Source: Rheinheimera sp. (GTDB taxonomy: Bacteria > Pseudomonadota > Gammaproteobacteria > Enterobacterales > Alteromonadaceae). Taken from it: a DNA stretch of 64,000 bases. The notes under the pieces are model-generated. The model was not told where the DNA came from. It did no database searches and was given only the letters and a program-made list of their open reading frames with translations. The stretch is from positions 900,724 through 964,723 of the forward strand of contig NZ_JAUYGV010000001.1 in the NCBI RefSeq assembly GCF_030690345.1, written 5' to 3'. The position numbers and the translations under genes are program-made. Shown one piece after another: positions 17,087-24,984 of this stretch (positions are counted from its first letter, which is position 1; each line of letters opens with the position of its first letter).

Positions 17087-18241
17087 ATGGAACTGGACGA
17101 AATACGCCACGCGATAAGCGATACCGACCAACAGCTGCTGGGCTTGCTGGCCAAACGCCGGCAACTGGCGCTGGCGGTAGCCGATGCCAAACTGGCACAG
17201 AATAAACCGATCCGCGATCAAAAGCGCGAGCAGGAGCTGTTGGTATCCCTTATCGGCCAGGGCAAACCGCTGGGGTTAGACGCCCAGTACGTTACGCGGC
17301 TGTACCATGTGATTATTGAAGACTCGGTACTGCAGCAACAGGCAAAAATTCAGGGCCAGCTGAACGGTACCGACAGCCCGGCAGTGCGGGTGGCATTTCT
17401 CGGTGGCCAGGGTTCGTACAGTTACTGGGCCACGCAAAAGTACTTTACCCGCCGCGCCGCACGCATTATCGAACAAGGCTGCGACAGCTTTAACGAGATT
17501 GTTCAGGCGGTAGAAACCGGCCACGCCGATTACGCCCTGCTGCCAATTGAGAATACTTCATCCGGCAGTATTAACGAAGTTTATGACATACTGCAGCATA
17601 CGCGCTTGTCTATCGTTGGCGAGCTGACCCACCCTATCGCCCATTGTCTGCTCGGCCTGCCCGGCACCGATTTAACTAAAATCCGCCAGGTGTGTGCCCA
17701 TCCGCAGGTTATTGCCCAGTGCAGCCAATACCTGCAGGGTTTATCGCAGGTAAAAATTGAATACTGCGACAGCTCATCGGATGCCTTTAACCGCATTAAA
17801 CAGCAGCAAGACCCAACCGTAGTAGCCATTGGCGGCGAAGAAGGCGGCCAGTTATATGGCCTTGAAGTGCTGACCCGCGACCTGGCCAACCAAAAAGATA
17901 ACGTCAGCCGCTTTATCGTGGTAGCACGCAAACCGGTAACCGTTGCCAAGGCCCTGCCGGCAAAAACCACTTTTATTATGTACACCGGCCAGCAACCGGG
18001 CGCTCTGGTTGATGCGTTATTAGTGCTGAAGCAGCACGGGATCAGCATGGGCAAGCTGGAATCGCGGCCAATTAACGGCAACCCGTGGGAAGAGATGTTT
18101 TATGTTGACGTATTCGCCAACCTGAACGACTACGCCATGACCCGCGCCCTGGAAGAGCTGAATAAAATTACCAAATTTATTAAGGTACTCGGCTGTTACC
18201 CCAGTGAAGATATCGAGCCAACCCAGGTAACTACCGGCTGA
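17087..18241 (+). CDS. pheA: Bifunctional chorismate mutase / prephenate dehydratase
   Basis: A 384-residue P-protein converting chorismate to prephenate and then to phenylpyruvate in phenylalanine synthesis. Residues 1-90 form the AroQ chorismate mutase (LDEIRHAISDTDQQLLGLLAKR). The dehydratase domain covers about 105-285, with ENTSSGSINEVYD and the catalytic-loop equivalent DNVSRFIVVARK. The ACT domain, about 298-375, keeps both Phe-binding motifs, GALV and ESRP, so feedback inhibition is expected. The ATG at 17087, with AAAGAGA upstream, matches known PheA N-termini. Longer in-frame starts run back into the terminator. It is controlled by the leader-peptide attenuator directly upstream. 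Confidence 0.97.
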   Translation: MELDEIRHAISDTDQQLLGLLAKRRQLALAVADAKLAQNKPIRDQKREQELLVSLIGQGKPLGLDAQYVTRLYHVIIEDSVLQQQAKIQGQLNGTDSPAVRVAFLGGQGSYSYWATQKYFTRRAARIIEQGCDSFNEIVQAVETGHADYALLPIENTSSGSINEVYDILQHTRLSIVGELTHPIAHCLLGLPGTDLTKIRQVCAHPQVIAQCSQYLQGLSQVKIEYCDSSSDAFNRIKQQQDPTVVAIGGEEGGQLYGLEVLTRDLANQKDNVSRFIVVARKPVTVAKALPAKTTFIMYTGQQPGALVDALLVLKQHGISMGKLESRPINGNPWEEMFYVDVFANLNDYAMTRALEELNKITKFIKVLGCYPSEDIEPTQVTTG

Positions 18242-18251
18242 TAACGGAGAG

Positions 18252-18272
18252 TAAGGGGCTTCGGGCCCCTTA
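18252..18272. terminator. Hairpin after pheA, shared with convergent channel gene
   Basis: TAAGGGGC (18252-18259) pairs perfectly with GCCCCTTA (18265-18272) around a TTCGG loop. There is no strong T-run on the plus strand. It overlaps the stop of the convergent ion-channel gene, so it may serve both. Confidence 0.5.
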
Positions 18273-18695
18273 ATGCGTAATCCAGTAGCGCTGCATTTCA
18301 AAAAATAAAAAAGACGCCGACCAGGTAATCAGCACCAACCCGGTTAGCGATTCAATGCCGGTTAAAAAGCGCAAATCGCCCATCGGCACTATGTCACCAA
18401 AGCCCACAGTGCTGAACACCGTAGAAGAGAAATACACGCAGTCCATCAGGCTGCCGTTAAAATTACCGGTAAGCTCGCCCCAGCCTTCGGCTTTGTGCAT
18501 CAGATAATACACCAAAGCAAACAGCCAGATTTCAACCATATGCGCCACTAAAGCACCAAATACGCCGAACACAATTTTATAGCGATGTTTTATCTGCATT
18601 TTCGGGATAACTGACGATAAGCGGACTAAAAATTCGTAATGCACCAGCACTGCTGTCGCGACAACCAAACAGTTAATCAGAACGACATAAAACAT
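18270..18695 (-). CDS. Potassium-channel-like two-pore-helix membrane protein
   Basis: A 141-residue membrane protein of the Ion_trans_2 type. Hydrophobic segments lie at about 2-22, 43-66 and 110-132. A pore loop sits between the last two, with the selectivity-filter sequence TVGFGDI near residue 95, the K+ channel signature. No cytoplasmic RCK domain is attached, so it resembles small KcsA-like or orphan channel subunits that would assemble as tetramers. Physiological role is unknown. It is convergent with pheA. The gene upstream is the ccdAB island, on the other strand. Confidence 0.85.
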   Translation of the reverse strand: MFYVVLINCLVVATAVLVHYEFLVRLSSVIPKMQIKHRYKIVFGVFGALVAHMVEIWLFALVYYLMHKAEGWGELTGNFNGSLMDCVYFSSTVFSTVGFGDIVPMGDLRFLTGIESLTGLVLITWSASFLFFEMQRYWITH

Positions 18696-18899
18696 GTTAT
18701 ACCTCAGTCCGTGACAACCTTAGCCGTTGCCCCATTGCTTACCTGCAACCAGGGCGGATGCGATATTTAACTATAGAAGGTGTCTGCTGATCATGGGTAG
18801 CAGCGGAAGCTAATGCAAAGCGCTTTGTAATATGTTTTTGTACCATGCATCACTGTTGTATTTGCCTGGTACTTCTTGTTTAGGAGACCTGAACCTGCG

Positions 18900-18925
18900 A
18901 CTTGCGTTGCCAGAATCCCGCAAGT
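18900..18925. repeat. Inverted repeat ACTTGCG-N12-CGCAAGT
   Basis: Seven perfect pairs separated by 12 bases (18907-18918). It could be a regulator-binding site or a structure at the island edge. No function is assigned. Confidence 0.5.
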
Positions 18926-19011
18926 TGCAAAATTTTATCCAGTCTATGTTGCTATCCAAATGTAAATCAAGCGCTTTATCTTGTTGAAATTAAACTGCGT
19001 TGCCATTCAAC

Positions 19012-19040
19012 TTGCCGGTCATCGCATATGCGCATATCAT
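19012..19040 (+). promoter_or_regulatory. ccdAB promoter with overlapping palindromic operator
   Basis: TTGCCG (19012-19017), 17-base spacer, TATCAT (19035-19040). A perfect 12-base palindrome, ATATGCGCATAT (19026-19037), lies over the spacer and the start of the -10, followed by a related CATATACGCAT. Autoregulation by a CcdA-CcdB complex binding here is the normal arrangement of the family; binding to this exact site is inferred. Confidence 0.6.
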
Positions 19041-19066
19041 ATACGCATTAAACACATGGAGACGCC

Positions 19067-19315
19067 ATGATGAACCATGCATATAACACTGCCGCACCGA
19101 AAAAGCCGACTAATGTCAGTATTAACAGCGATTTGCTGGAGAAAGCGCGCGGTTTAAATATTAACTTGTCCGCCACGCTGGAGCAGGCGTTAGCTGAGCA
19201 ATTGCGCAGCGCCCAGCGTGCAAAATGGCTGAGCGAAAATAAAGACGCTATTGCAGCTTACAACCGGTTTGTTGAAACGAACGGTACTTTTAGCGACAGT
19301 GTCAGGAAATTTTAA
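19067..19315 (+). CDS. ccdA: Type II antitoxin CcdA
   Basis: An 82-residue protein. The N-terminal half is a ribbon-helix-helix DNA-binding segment (KPTNVSINSDLLEKARGLNINLSA). The C-terminal half is the toxin-binding tail ending WLSENKDAIAAYNRFVETNG, a close match to the CcdA consensus (WxxENxxxxxxxNxFxExNG). It should neutralise CcdB and repress its own operon. A GGAG at 19058-19061 precedes two adjacent ATG codons. The stop overlaps the ccdB start by one base (TAATG), indicating translational coupling. A chromosomal location with no plasmid genes around suggests an addiction or stabilising module in an island. Confidence 0.95.
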   Translation: MMNHAYNTAAPKKPTNVSINSDLLEKARGLNINLSATLEQALAEQLRSAQRAKWLSENKDAIAAYNRFVETNGTFSDSVRKF

Positions 19316-19632
19316 TGGCGCAGTTTACCGCTTATGCTAACAGTAACCCAGTTACGCAACAGCAGTATCCGTACTTACTGGATATTCAAAGCGACTTACT
19401 AAACGAGCTGAAAACTACAGTGGTGATACCGCTCTCTCCCGCCAAACTGGTTGCTGCTATCAGCCTGAGCCGGCTTAACCCCAGTTTGACACTAAACGGC
19501 GAACAACTTATCGCCATGACCCAGGATCTGGCCGGAATTGAGCGCCGCCAGCTCGGCGCTGCAGCAGGTGATTTATCGGCCTATCGAAGTGAAATTATCG
19601 CCGCGCTGGATTTTGTTATCTCGGGTATTTGA
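19315..19632 (+). CDS. ccdB: Type II toxin CcdB, gyrase poison family
   Basis: A 105-residue protein with the CcdB core: FTAYANSN opening, YPYLLDIQSDLLNEL, VVIPLSP and a C-terminal helix ending in GI. CcdB traps DNA gyrase on cleaved DNA through its C-terminal helix. In F-plasmid CcdB the last residues are Trp-Gly-Ile; here they are Ser-Gly-Ile, so the key Trp is absent. From memory, the Vibrio fischeri chromosomal CcdB, also 105 residues, has a similar change and stays toxic, so activity is not excluded. It is coupled to ccdA by a one-base overlap. The downstream gene is on the other strand. Confidence 0.93.
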   Translation: MAQFTAYANSNPVTQQQYPYLLDIQSDLLNELKTTVVIPLSPAKLVAAISLSRLNPSLTLNGEQLIAMTQDLAGIERRQLGAAAGDLSAYRSEIIAALDFVISGI

Positions 19633-19734
19633 CATCAGTATTAAACCAGCGATTTCTACGGGATATCAGTAGCCTGTACAACTATCTACAGCCCGTTTTT
19701 ACGCACCTCTATCATATTTTCTCAAATATAGGCT

Positions 19735-20520
19735 CTATTCATCATACCCGTCATTGTGGGTAATAATTATATCTGAGTAGAATTGGCTTTCGTCAAGAAT
19801 TCCAGACTCAACTGCTTCGACAAAATCACTTAACGGGATACCGTTAGACTTATACTGCTTCGTAATAGGTCCAATCAGAATAGTATCGTTATATTGGTCC
19901 ACTTCATCCTCATCAGCACCGTAAGTTACATACTGAACAGTAGTTCCAGACAATGCTTTGAGTAACAAATGAATATTTTTTTGCTTAAACCCTCGCCCAA
20001 ACATGATTGCGGGTGCAGCTAAATCCGCAGATAAGTATTGGCCGAACTCTCCTGTTACTGGTATTTCTAATTTGTTTAAATTGTTTTTTATCCTTAGATA
20101 ATCAGCCAGATGAGGATTAATTAATATCTTATAGGGTTTCCAGTCAACTCCTGTATCATTAATTACCTCGGGTTCTTGATCAGCCTCGGAAACTATTGAG
20201 GGTATTTTAAGCTTACTTTTTGGGTTACCTGATTTGCTTAGCAGATAATCATGATAATAGGAGTCCTCTTGCATTTCAGGACGAAATTTGGTTTGCAATA
20301 GAAAAATCGCGAATAAAAATATAGGGACATTAACGACGGCAGCAATTATCAGTAGTCCCCGAGCCCAAGATAGCTCATCTAAAGAAATAGCTGCCGCTAA
20401 AAAACTTCCGTTAACAACTATTAAGCCTACTAACCAAGCTCCAAGAAGTTGAATTGGTTTATTTATTTTGCTTGGATCTATTTTGTTCTTACTGTCCACG
20501 TACAATTCCCATGAGGTCAA
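19735..20520 (-). CDS. Unknown two-TM membrane protein in accessory island
   Basis: A 261-residue protein I do not recognise. The N-terminus is short and polar, followed by two transmembrane helices (about 26-48 and 53-76). A cytosolic domain of about 180 residues follows, rich in acidic residues, with YKILINPHLADYLRIKNN, an AAPAIMFGRGF segment and a terminal IIITHNDGYDE. Codon and base use are AT-richer than the core genes. The first in-frame start is a TTG without a good ribosome-binding site, so the true start is uncertain. It is convergent with ccdB and has the HEPN-like gene upstream on the same strand. Its layout, a membrane anchor plus a soluble domain, is common for accessory effector or sensor proteins, but no function can be claimed. 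Confidence 0.7.
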   Translation of the reverse strand: MTSWELYVDSKNKIDPSKINKPIQLLGAWLVGLIVVNGSFLAAAISLDELSWARGLLIIAAVVNVPIFLFAIFLLQTKFRPEMQEDSYYHDYLLSKSGNPKSKLKIPSIVSEADQEPEVINDTGVDWKPYKILINPHLADYLRIKNNLNKLEIPVTGEFGQYLSADLAAPAIMFGRGFKQKNIHLLLKALSGTTVQYVTYGADEDEVDQYNDTILIGPITKQYKSNGIPLSDFVEAVESGILDESQFYSDIIITHNDGYDE

Positions 20521-20656
20521 AATAAAAATAAATTAAAAAAACAGTACGTTTAGATTTATCATGCCATATCAAATCTTTACTTAAATCCAATGATGCGAAA
20601 AACCAAAAGGTTATCAACTCATCTTACAACATATTGGTCAGTAAGCTGCGTTCGCG

Positions 20657-21289
20657 CTATTCAGTCATGTCGCTGTTATCTAATGAATTTGGCCAATTAG
20701 CATGTTTATATGCCCATTCCGAACCCACCTCCTGAACAGCATCCCATAACTTATCATTAGCCTTGGATAAACTCTTTTCAACGTAACTACAGACTAACTC
20801 AATTGTATCCAAGCAATCGTCACGAGCTTGCTCATCCAAACCATTTGCCGTCGCGCCATATCCCTCAAGCCCGCGGAGCTTCTTTATATTGGGATCAAGC
20901 AGAAGAACAATTTTTAGCTGTTCTTCTTGCGCATTTCCACCATGAGCTACTAATTCATGCCTTAACCGCATTAAATGCTCATGGCTTGCCAGCGCTTCGG
21001 CGCTGTGGAAAATCTGTTTTGCTTCCAACTTCACACCACGCCCGTTTGCCTGCGTAAAGCACTTCCCATACAACGCCAACGCTCCAAAAAAAAGACCACG
21101 GTTACTTATTGAGTCTTCAGGATTCGGCACTATGCGAGAGATAATCTCTCGCACTGCTTTGATATCATTCCAAATGAGGGACAAGCCAGTAACACGCTTA
21201 GCTAAAGGTCCTTCCAAAACAACGTATGGGCAAAGCTTCCCATCAATCTGTGGGCTAAATTCAACATTGCGATATCCACGATTTTTCAT
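20657..21289 (-). CDS. Unknown protein with HEPN-like Rx5H motif
   Basis: A 210-residue soluble, mainly helical protein. Around residues 110-116 it has RHELVAH, which fits the Rx4-6H signature of HEPN RNases, including the polar residue after the Arg. The flanking helices (IFHSAEALASHEHLMRL before, EEQLKIVLLL after) agree with an AbiU2-like HEPN arrangement. HEPN proteins with this motif often cut RNA in toxin-antitoxin or abortive-infection systems. Assignment rests on this one motif and helix pattern, so it is tentative. The ATG at 21289 is chosen over a TTG four codons upstream because a GGA is well spaced before it. It lies in the AT-rich island next to ccdAB. Confidence 0.65.
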   Translation of the reverse strand: MKNRGYRNVEFSPQIDGKLCPYVVLEGPLAKRVTGLSLIWNDIKAVREIISRIVPNPEDSISNRGLFFGALALYGKCFTQANGRGVKLEAKQIFHSAEALASHEHLMRLRHELVAHGGNAQEEQLKIVLLLDPNIKKLRGLEGYGATANGLDEQARDDCLDTIELVCSYVEKSLSKANDKLWDAVQEVGSEWAYKHANWPNSLDNSDMTE

Positions 21290-21493
21290 TATTTTATCCA
21301 AACGACCGCTACGGGTATGATCAAACGTAAAACTTATACTTAAGCTAGTGGGAAATTTTTGCTACTAGAAAAGGTTGCATGGTCAAATTAGCTATCAGCT
21401 CATTTTAGAAGTTAGATAAAATCAAGATTGCTTCTTTTTATAGCTCAATTACACTTTCATGCTCAAAAACTAAACGCTTGTCAGCAAATGCAG

Positions 21494-21736
21494 CTACGCT
21501 AACTCCCATGGCAAATCACGTCTTCCATTTACAGGCTTGAGAATTCCATCATTTCTCAACTGTTGAGCGGCCCACCGAATATCATATTGCCAAGTATATA
21601 AAATATCGCCGGAAGCTTTGAGCTCTGATTCGTGGTTATCCCAAACGTATTTTGAAACTTCACGAGGCCAGCCACTACCACCTCGCTTTTGAAGGCATAC
21701 AACTATCCATTGTTTCATGCTTTTTCTAGTTGCCAT
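21494..21736 (-). CDS. Small winged-helix-like protein (Mrr N-terminal-like)
   Basis: An 80-residue basic protein with a pattern like the winged-helix domain found at the N-terminus of Mrr-type restriction enzymes: GWPREVSKYVWDNH, YTWQYDIRWAAQQLRNDGILKP, then a terminal WELA. The family of free-standing copies is of unknown function; DNA binding is inferred. The ATG at 21736 has an excellent GAGGGGGG ribosome-binding site. About 200 bases of non-coding, AT-rich DNA separate it from the HEPN-like gene, and about 170 bases separate it from the glyoxalase-family gene that marks the return to core sequence. Confidence 0.65.
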   Translation of the reverse strand: MATRKSMKQWIVVCLQKRGGSGWPREVSKYVWDNHESELKASGDILYTWQYDIRWAAQQLRNDGILKPVNGRRDLPWELA

Positions 21737-21903
21737 CAAACCCCCCTCATTGAGTAGCTCACAACAGTTTATTCAAAAGTTATAAACCCGCTAGCTCCAA
21801 AATTCAATCCAGTCTTGGCTGCTAGCTGTGTGTAAATCAGTTACTTCATTTTTGGAAAATTAGCACGTTGAAACGAATATCCATAATTTAATACGCCCCA
21901 ACC

Positions 21904-22299
21904 TCAGCCCTGATACAACTCCAGCGGCAGGCCGTCGGGGTCTTGAAAGAAGGTGAAGGCTTTGTTGGTAAATTCGTCGATGCGGATTGGTTCTACTGCT
22001 ACACCCTGCGCGGTTAAGTAATCGGCAAATTCTGCAACGCTATCTACCACAAACGCCAGATGGCGTAGGCCTTGCGCTTCGGGTTGGCTTGGCCTTGCTG
22101 GCGGGTTGGGAAAGCTGAATAGCTCGATTTGGTTACCGTTTGGCAGGGCTAAATCCAGCTTCCATGAATCACGCTCGCGGCGGTAATTTTCGGCAATAAC
22201 CGTTAAGCCCAGCAATTGGGTGTAAAACTGCTTTGAGCGGGCGTAATCACTACAAATTATCGCCACATGATGAATGGCGCTAAGGGTTGGTCGTGGCAT
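21904..22299 (-). CDS. gloA2: VOC-family protein, YaeR/GloA2 type
   Basis: A 131-residue vicinal-oxygen-chelate protein very similar to E. coli YaeR: IHHVAIICSDYARSKQFY, RERDSWKLDLAL, QIELFSFPNPPARPS, GLRHLAF and FFQDPDGLPLELYQ. Probable metal ligands are the His in HHVAII, the Glu in QIELF, the His in GLRHLAF and the Glu in PLELY. YaeR is grouped with glyoxalase I-like enzymes, but its substrate is not firmly known. The ATG at 22299 is chosen because YaeR homologues start there and an AGGG lies upstream. The longer frame would add eight residues. This is the first core gene after the island. Confidence 0.9.
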   Translation of the reverse strand: MPRPTLSAIHHVAIICSDYARSKQFYTQLLGLTVIAENYRRERDSWKLDLALPNGNQIELFSFPNPPARPSQPEAQGLRHLAFVVDSVAEFADYLTAQGVAVEPIRIDEFTNKAFTFFQDPDGLPLELYQG

Positions 22300-22346
22300 A
22301 AAAAAGCCCTGATATTCTGACACAGCAAGCTAAGGCCCTGAGTGTA

Positions 22347-23333
22347 TCAGAGCAGCTTTTGCAGCTCATCCTTTAACTCTTTATCTTGTGTCGATGCCAG
22401 CAGCGGTTTTAAAATCTCTTCTGCTTTAGCCTGTTGCTGCTGCGCTATATATAACTGGCCCAAACGCAATTTGGCCCAATCGATATTATCGGCTGCCGGC
22501 TGCTGCGCAAGAAACTGCTGCAAAGCCGCAATGCCTTTATCCACAGCCAGTTTGCCTTTTACTGCCGAGCGGCCAATTTGGTACAACGCCTGAGCTTTAG
22601 CTTCGGCGGCCTCGTCGTCGCTTGCCGGCATGGTCAGAGCCTGTTCAAACAGTACCATCGCTTTGGCATGCTCATCAGCACGTGAAAACGCAACACCGCG
22701 CTGCAGGTAGGTTTCCGGCCGCTGCGTTAGCAATTTATCTTTGGCTAAAAGTGCATTAAAGGTGGCATCGTTCTGTAAATCAGAGGCATTTAGCTCCAGC
22801 AGTGCCCCTTGTAGCGGCTCTATTTGCTTTAAGCGCGCAGCCAGTTGCAACGCTTTATCTTTATCGCCGCCGGCAATGCCTGGTGCCTGAGCCAGAAAGC
22901 TGCCCAGCGCTATATAGCTGCGCGGGTTTTGTGGCGCCAGCTCAAGCGCGGTTTCGTAGGCGTTTTTGCAACGCTTGGCATAACCCAGCGCACTGAACAT
23001 ACTGGCAGAAGATGCCAGATTACAGCTTACCGTGGCATACCAGTGCTGGTAATCTGCGTTATTGCTGTCAAGCTTCACCGCTTTTTCCAGCAAATCCTCG
23101 GCTTTATCGGCGTTGTTTATCAACGCCTCGGTTTGCCCCAGCAAAGCCAGCAACCGGGCATCTTTGGTTTTTTTAGTCACCATAGGGCTTAGCAAAGCTT
23201 GTGCTGCTTGCATATCACCGGCTTGCCATAAGGCTTTAACCTGTGTAGTGAGGGAACTGGTGTCGGCCAGCGACGCTGCACTCATTAACAGCACCGGCAG
23301 CATAAGCCCCGCAAGCAAGGTAGGTTTGAACAT
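22347..23333 (-). CDS. Periplasmic TPR-repeat protein
   Basis: A 328-residue exported protein with a signal peptide ending ASLA-D (about residue 24) and a series of helical tetratricopeptide repeats through the rest. Clear repeat-like stretches are ALLGQTEALINNADKAEDLLEKAV, LDSNNADYQHWY and PRSYIALGSFLA. TPR proteins act as assembly or scaffolding factors; the partner is unknown. Overall similar to small TPR proteins common in Alteromonadales. The ATG at 23333 (MFKPTL) is preferred over one four codons upstream because it gives a normal signal peptide. It is followed 47 bases on by the glyoxalase-family gene on the same strand. Confidence 0.85.
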   Translation of the reverse strand: MFKPTLLAGLMLPVLLMSAASLADTSSLTTQVKALWQAGDMQAAQALLSPMVTKKTKDARLLALLGQTEALINNADKAEDLLEKAVKLDSNNADYQHWYATVSCNLASSASMFSALGYAKRCKNAYETALELAPQNPRSYIALGSFLAQAPGIAGGDKDKALQLAARLKQIEPLQGALLELNASDLQNDATFNALLAKDKLLTQRPETYLQRGVAFSRADEHAKAMVLFEQALTMPASDDEAAEAKAQALYQIGRSAVKGKLAVDKGIAALQQFLAQQPAADNIDWAKLRLGQLYIAQQQQAKAEEILKPLLASTQDKELKDELQKLL

Positions 23334-23428
23334 AATAATTTCCATAGTGCGCCTAAGATGATTAGCACTATAGAGTAGTGACGTGCGCTAACACCATAGG
23401 CCAGAAGTAACAAAATGTTACTCTGCAC

Positions 23429-24835
23429 CTACAGTTCAATAACATCGCCTTTGGCCGGAATTTTCGCCGCTATGCCAAGCTGTGCCAACTCCTGCTGCAG
23501 CACTGCTTGTGCCTCTGGCTCGCCATGCACCAGATAAAACTGAGGCTTACCGCCAATAGCCTGCGCCCAATCCAGCAGCTCGTTTTGGCCGGCATGGGCG
23601 GAAAAACCGCCGATGGTGTGCACTTTGGCTTTTACCACTATTTCCTGGCCAAACAGTTTTACCCGCCGCTCGCCGTCTACCAAACGTCTGCCCAAGGTAC
23701 CATAGGCCTGAAAGCCAACAAAAATAAGGTGGTTAGAGCTTTTCCATAAACTGTGTTTAAAGTGATGCACAATACGGCCACCGTTACACATACCACTGCC
23801 GGCAATAATAATAGCTCCGCCGCTAACGCGGTTTATCGCCATCGACTCTTCCACGCTTTCGGTTAAGCGCAGCATCGGCAGTAAATCCTGCAGTTGCATG
23901 CCTTGTTTAAAACCAATAGCCGCTAAGTCTTTTTGGTCCAGGCAGTGCAGGTAATCGTTGTAGATATTGGTAATGCTGATAGCCATGGGGCTGTCGAGAA
24001 ACACCATGCGCTGCTTTAACCGGCCCTGATGATGTAACAGCGCCAGGTAATACAGAATTTCTTGTGAGCGGCCAAGCGCAAAAGCCGGAATAAACACATT
24101 ACCGCCATCTTTATTGGCTTGCTCCAGTGCTTGTGCCATTTCGTCCAGCGAATTGTCGATATTCTGGTGGTTACGGTTACCGTAGGTGCTTTCCATCAGC
24201 ACGATGTCGGCCTGGCCAATGTCAGTCGGGTCGTGCATCAGCACGGTAGCAGGGTTGCCTAAATCACCGGAAAACACCAGCTTGCGCATGGCTTTGTCGC
24301 CTTTCAACCACAACTGTATGATGGCTGAACCCAGAATATGCCCCGCATCGGCAAACTCCAGCTCCAGCCCGGGCAGCGGCGTTACGCGTTTTTTATAGGC
24401 CACTGTGTCACACAACTGCACTACGCGTTCGGCATCAGCGACAGATAACACCGGCTCTTGCAGTTTTTTACCGGCACGCGCCGCTTTTTTGTTTTGCCAT
24501 TCCAGGTCTTTTAAATACAAATGCACTGAGTCTTTCAGCAGTACCGGCAACAGCTCGGCGGTGCCGGGTGTACAAAGTATTTTGCCAGCAAAACCACGCG
24601 CCACCAGCAGCGGCAACAAGCCGCTATGGTCGATATGGGCATGGGATAAAATCACTAAATCGATGTCTTTGGGTTTAAACGCAAAACGAAACTTATGCCA
24701 TTCCCGAATTTGATCGGCGCCCTGCACCATACCGCAGTCGAGTAAAATCTGTTTATTCTGTAGTTTAATAAGATAGCACGAGCCGGTAACCTGCTGAGCA
24801 GCACCGATAAATTCCAAGGTAGCAGAAAGAGGCAT
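23429..24835 (-). CDS. MBL-fold, beta-CASP RNA-metabolism-type hydrolase
   Basis: A 468-residue metallo-beta-lactamase-fold protein with the HxHxDH zinc motif (SHAHIDHSGLLP) near residue 65. Other zinc residues are the His in DAGHILGSA and the Asp in FSGDLG. A beta-CASP insert carries GSGMCNGGRIVHHFKH, and the C-terminal RMMBL segment is VHTIGGFSAHAGQNEL. This is the layout of CPSF73/Ysh1-like nucleases, which cleave RNA. Bacterial members of this size are widely annotated as RNA-specificity-domain exonucleases. All catalytic motifs are intact. The divergent LOG gene upstream shares about 150 bases of promoter DNA. Confidence 0.92.
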   Translation of the reverse strand: MPLSATLEFIGAAQQVTGSCYLIKLQNKQILLDCGMVQGADQIREWHKFRFAFKPKDIDLVILSHAHIDHSGLLPLLVARGFAGKILCTPGTAELLPVLLKDSVHLYLKDLEWQNKKAARAGKKLQEPVLSVADAERVVQLCDTVAYKKRVTPLPGLELEFADAGHILGSAIIQLWLKGDKAMRKLVFSGDLGNPATVLMHDPTDIGQADIVLMESTYGNRNHQNIDNSLDEMAQALEQANKDGGNVFIPAFALGRSQEILYYLALLHHQGRLKQRMVFLDSPMAISITNIYNDYLHCLDQKDLAAIGFKQGMQLQDLLPMLRLTESVEESMAINRVSGGAIIIAGSGMCNGGRIVHHFKHSLWKSSNHLIFVGFQAYGTLGRRLVDGERRVKLFGQEIVVKAKVHTIGGFSAHAGQNELLDWAQAIGGKPQFYLVHGEPEAQAVLQQELAQLGIAAKIPAKGDVIEL

Positions 24836-24984
24836 TAAACAGTTCCTTTTCAGTGTAAGTGCAGTTGTTATAGCGCAACACGGCCAGTTAAAGATTAGCC
24901 TGGATCAAACAAGATGTTAGTTTTGCCGCTTTTGTCTTAAGCTAAGACTACTTAGCGGGTAATAACACACTATGGGGACACAGC

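Larger units (their letters stand above)
18696..19066. other. 371-bp non-coding region before ccdAB
   Basis: No convincing gene is visible on either strand. It holds the likely promoter of the channel gene, a perfect 7-base inverted repeat (ACTTGCG / CGCAAGT), and the ccdAB promoter with its palindrome near the right end. It forms the left edge of an AT-richer accessory stretch. No tRNA remnant, integrase or clear attachment-site duplication is seen. Confidence 0.6.

Noticed and set aside
18696..19066. Integron attC site or tRNA remnant before ccdAB
   Set aside because: ccdAB occurs in integron cassettes, but no attC-like pair flanks it and no tRNA 3' end is present.
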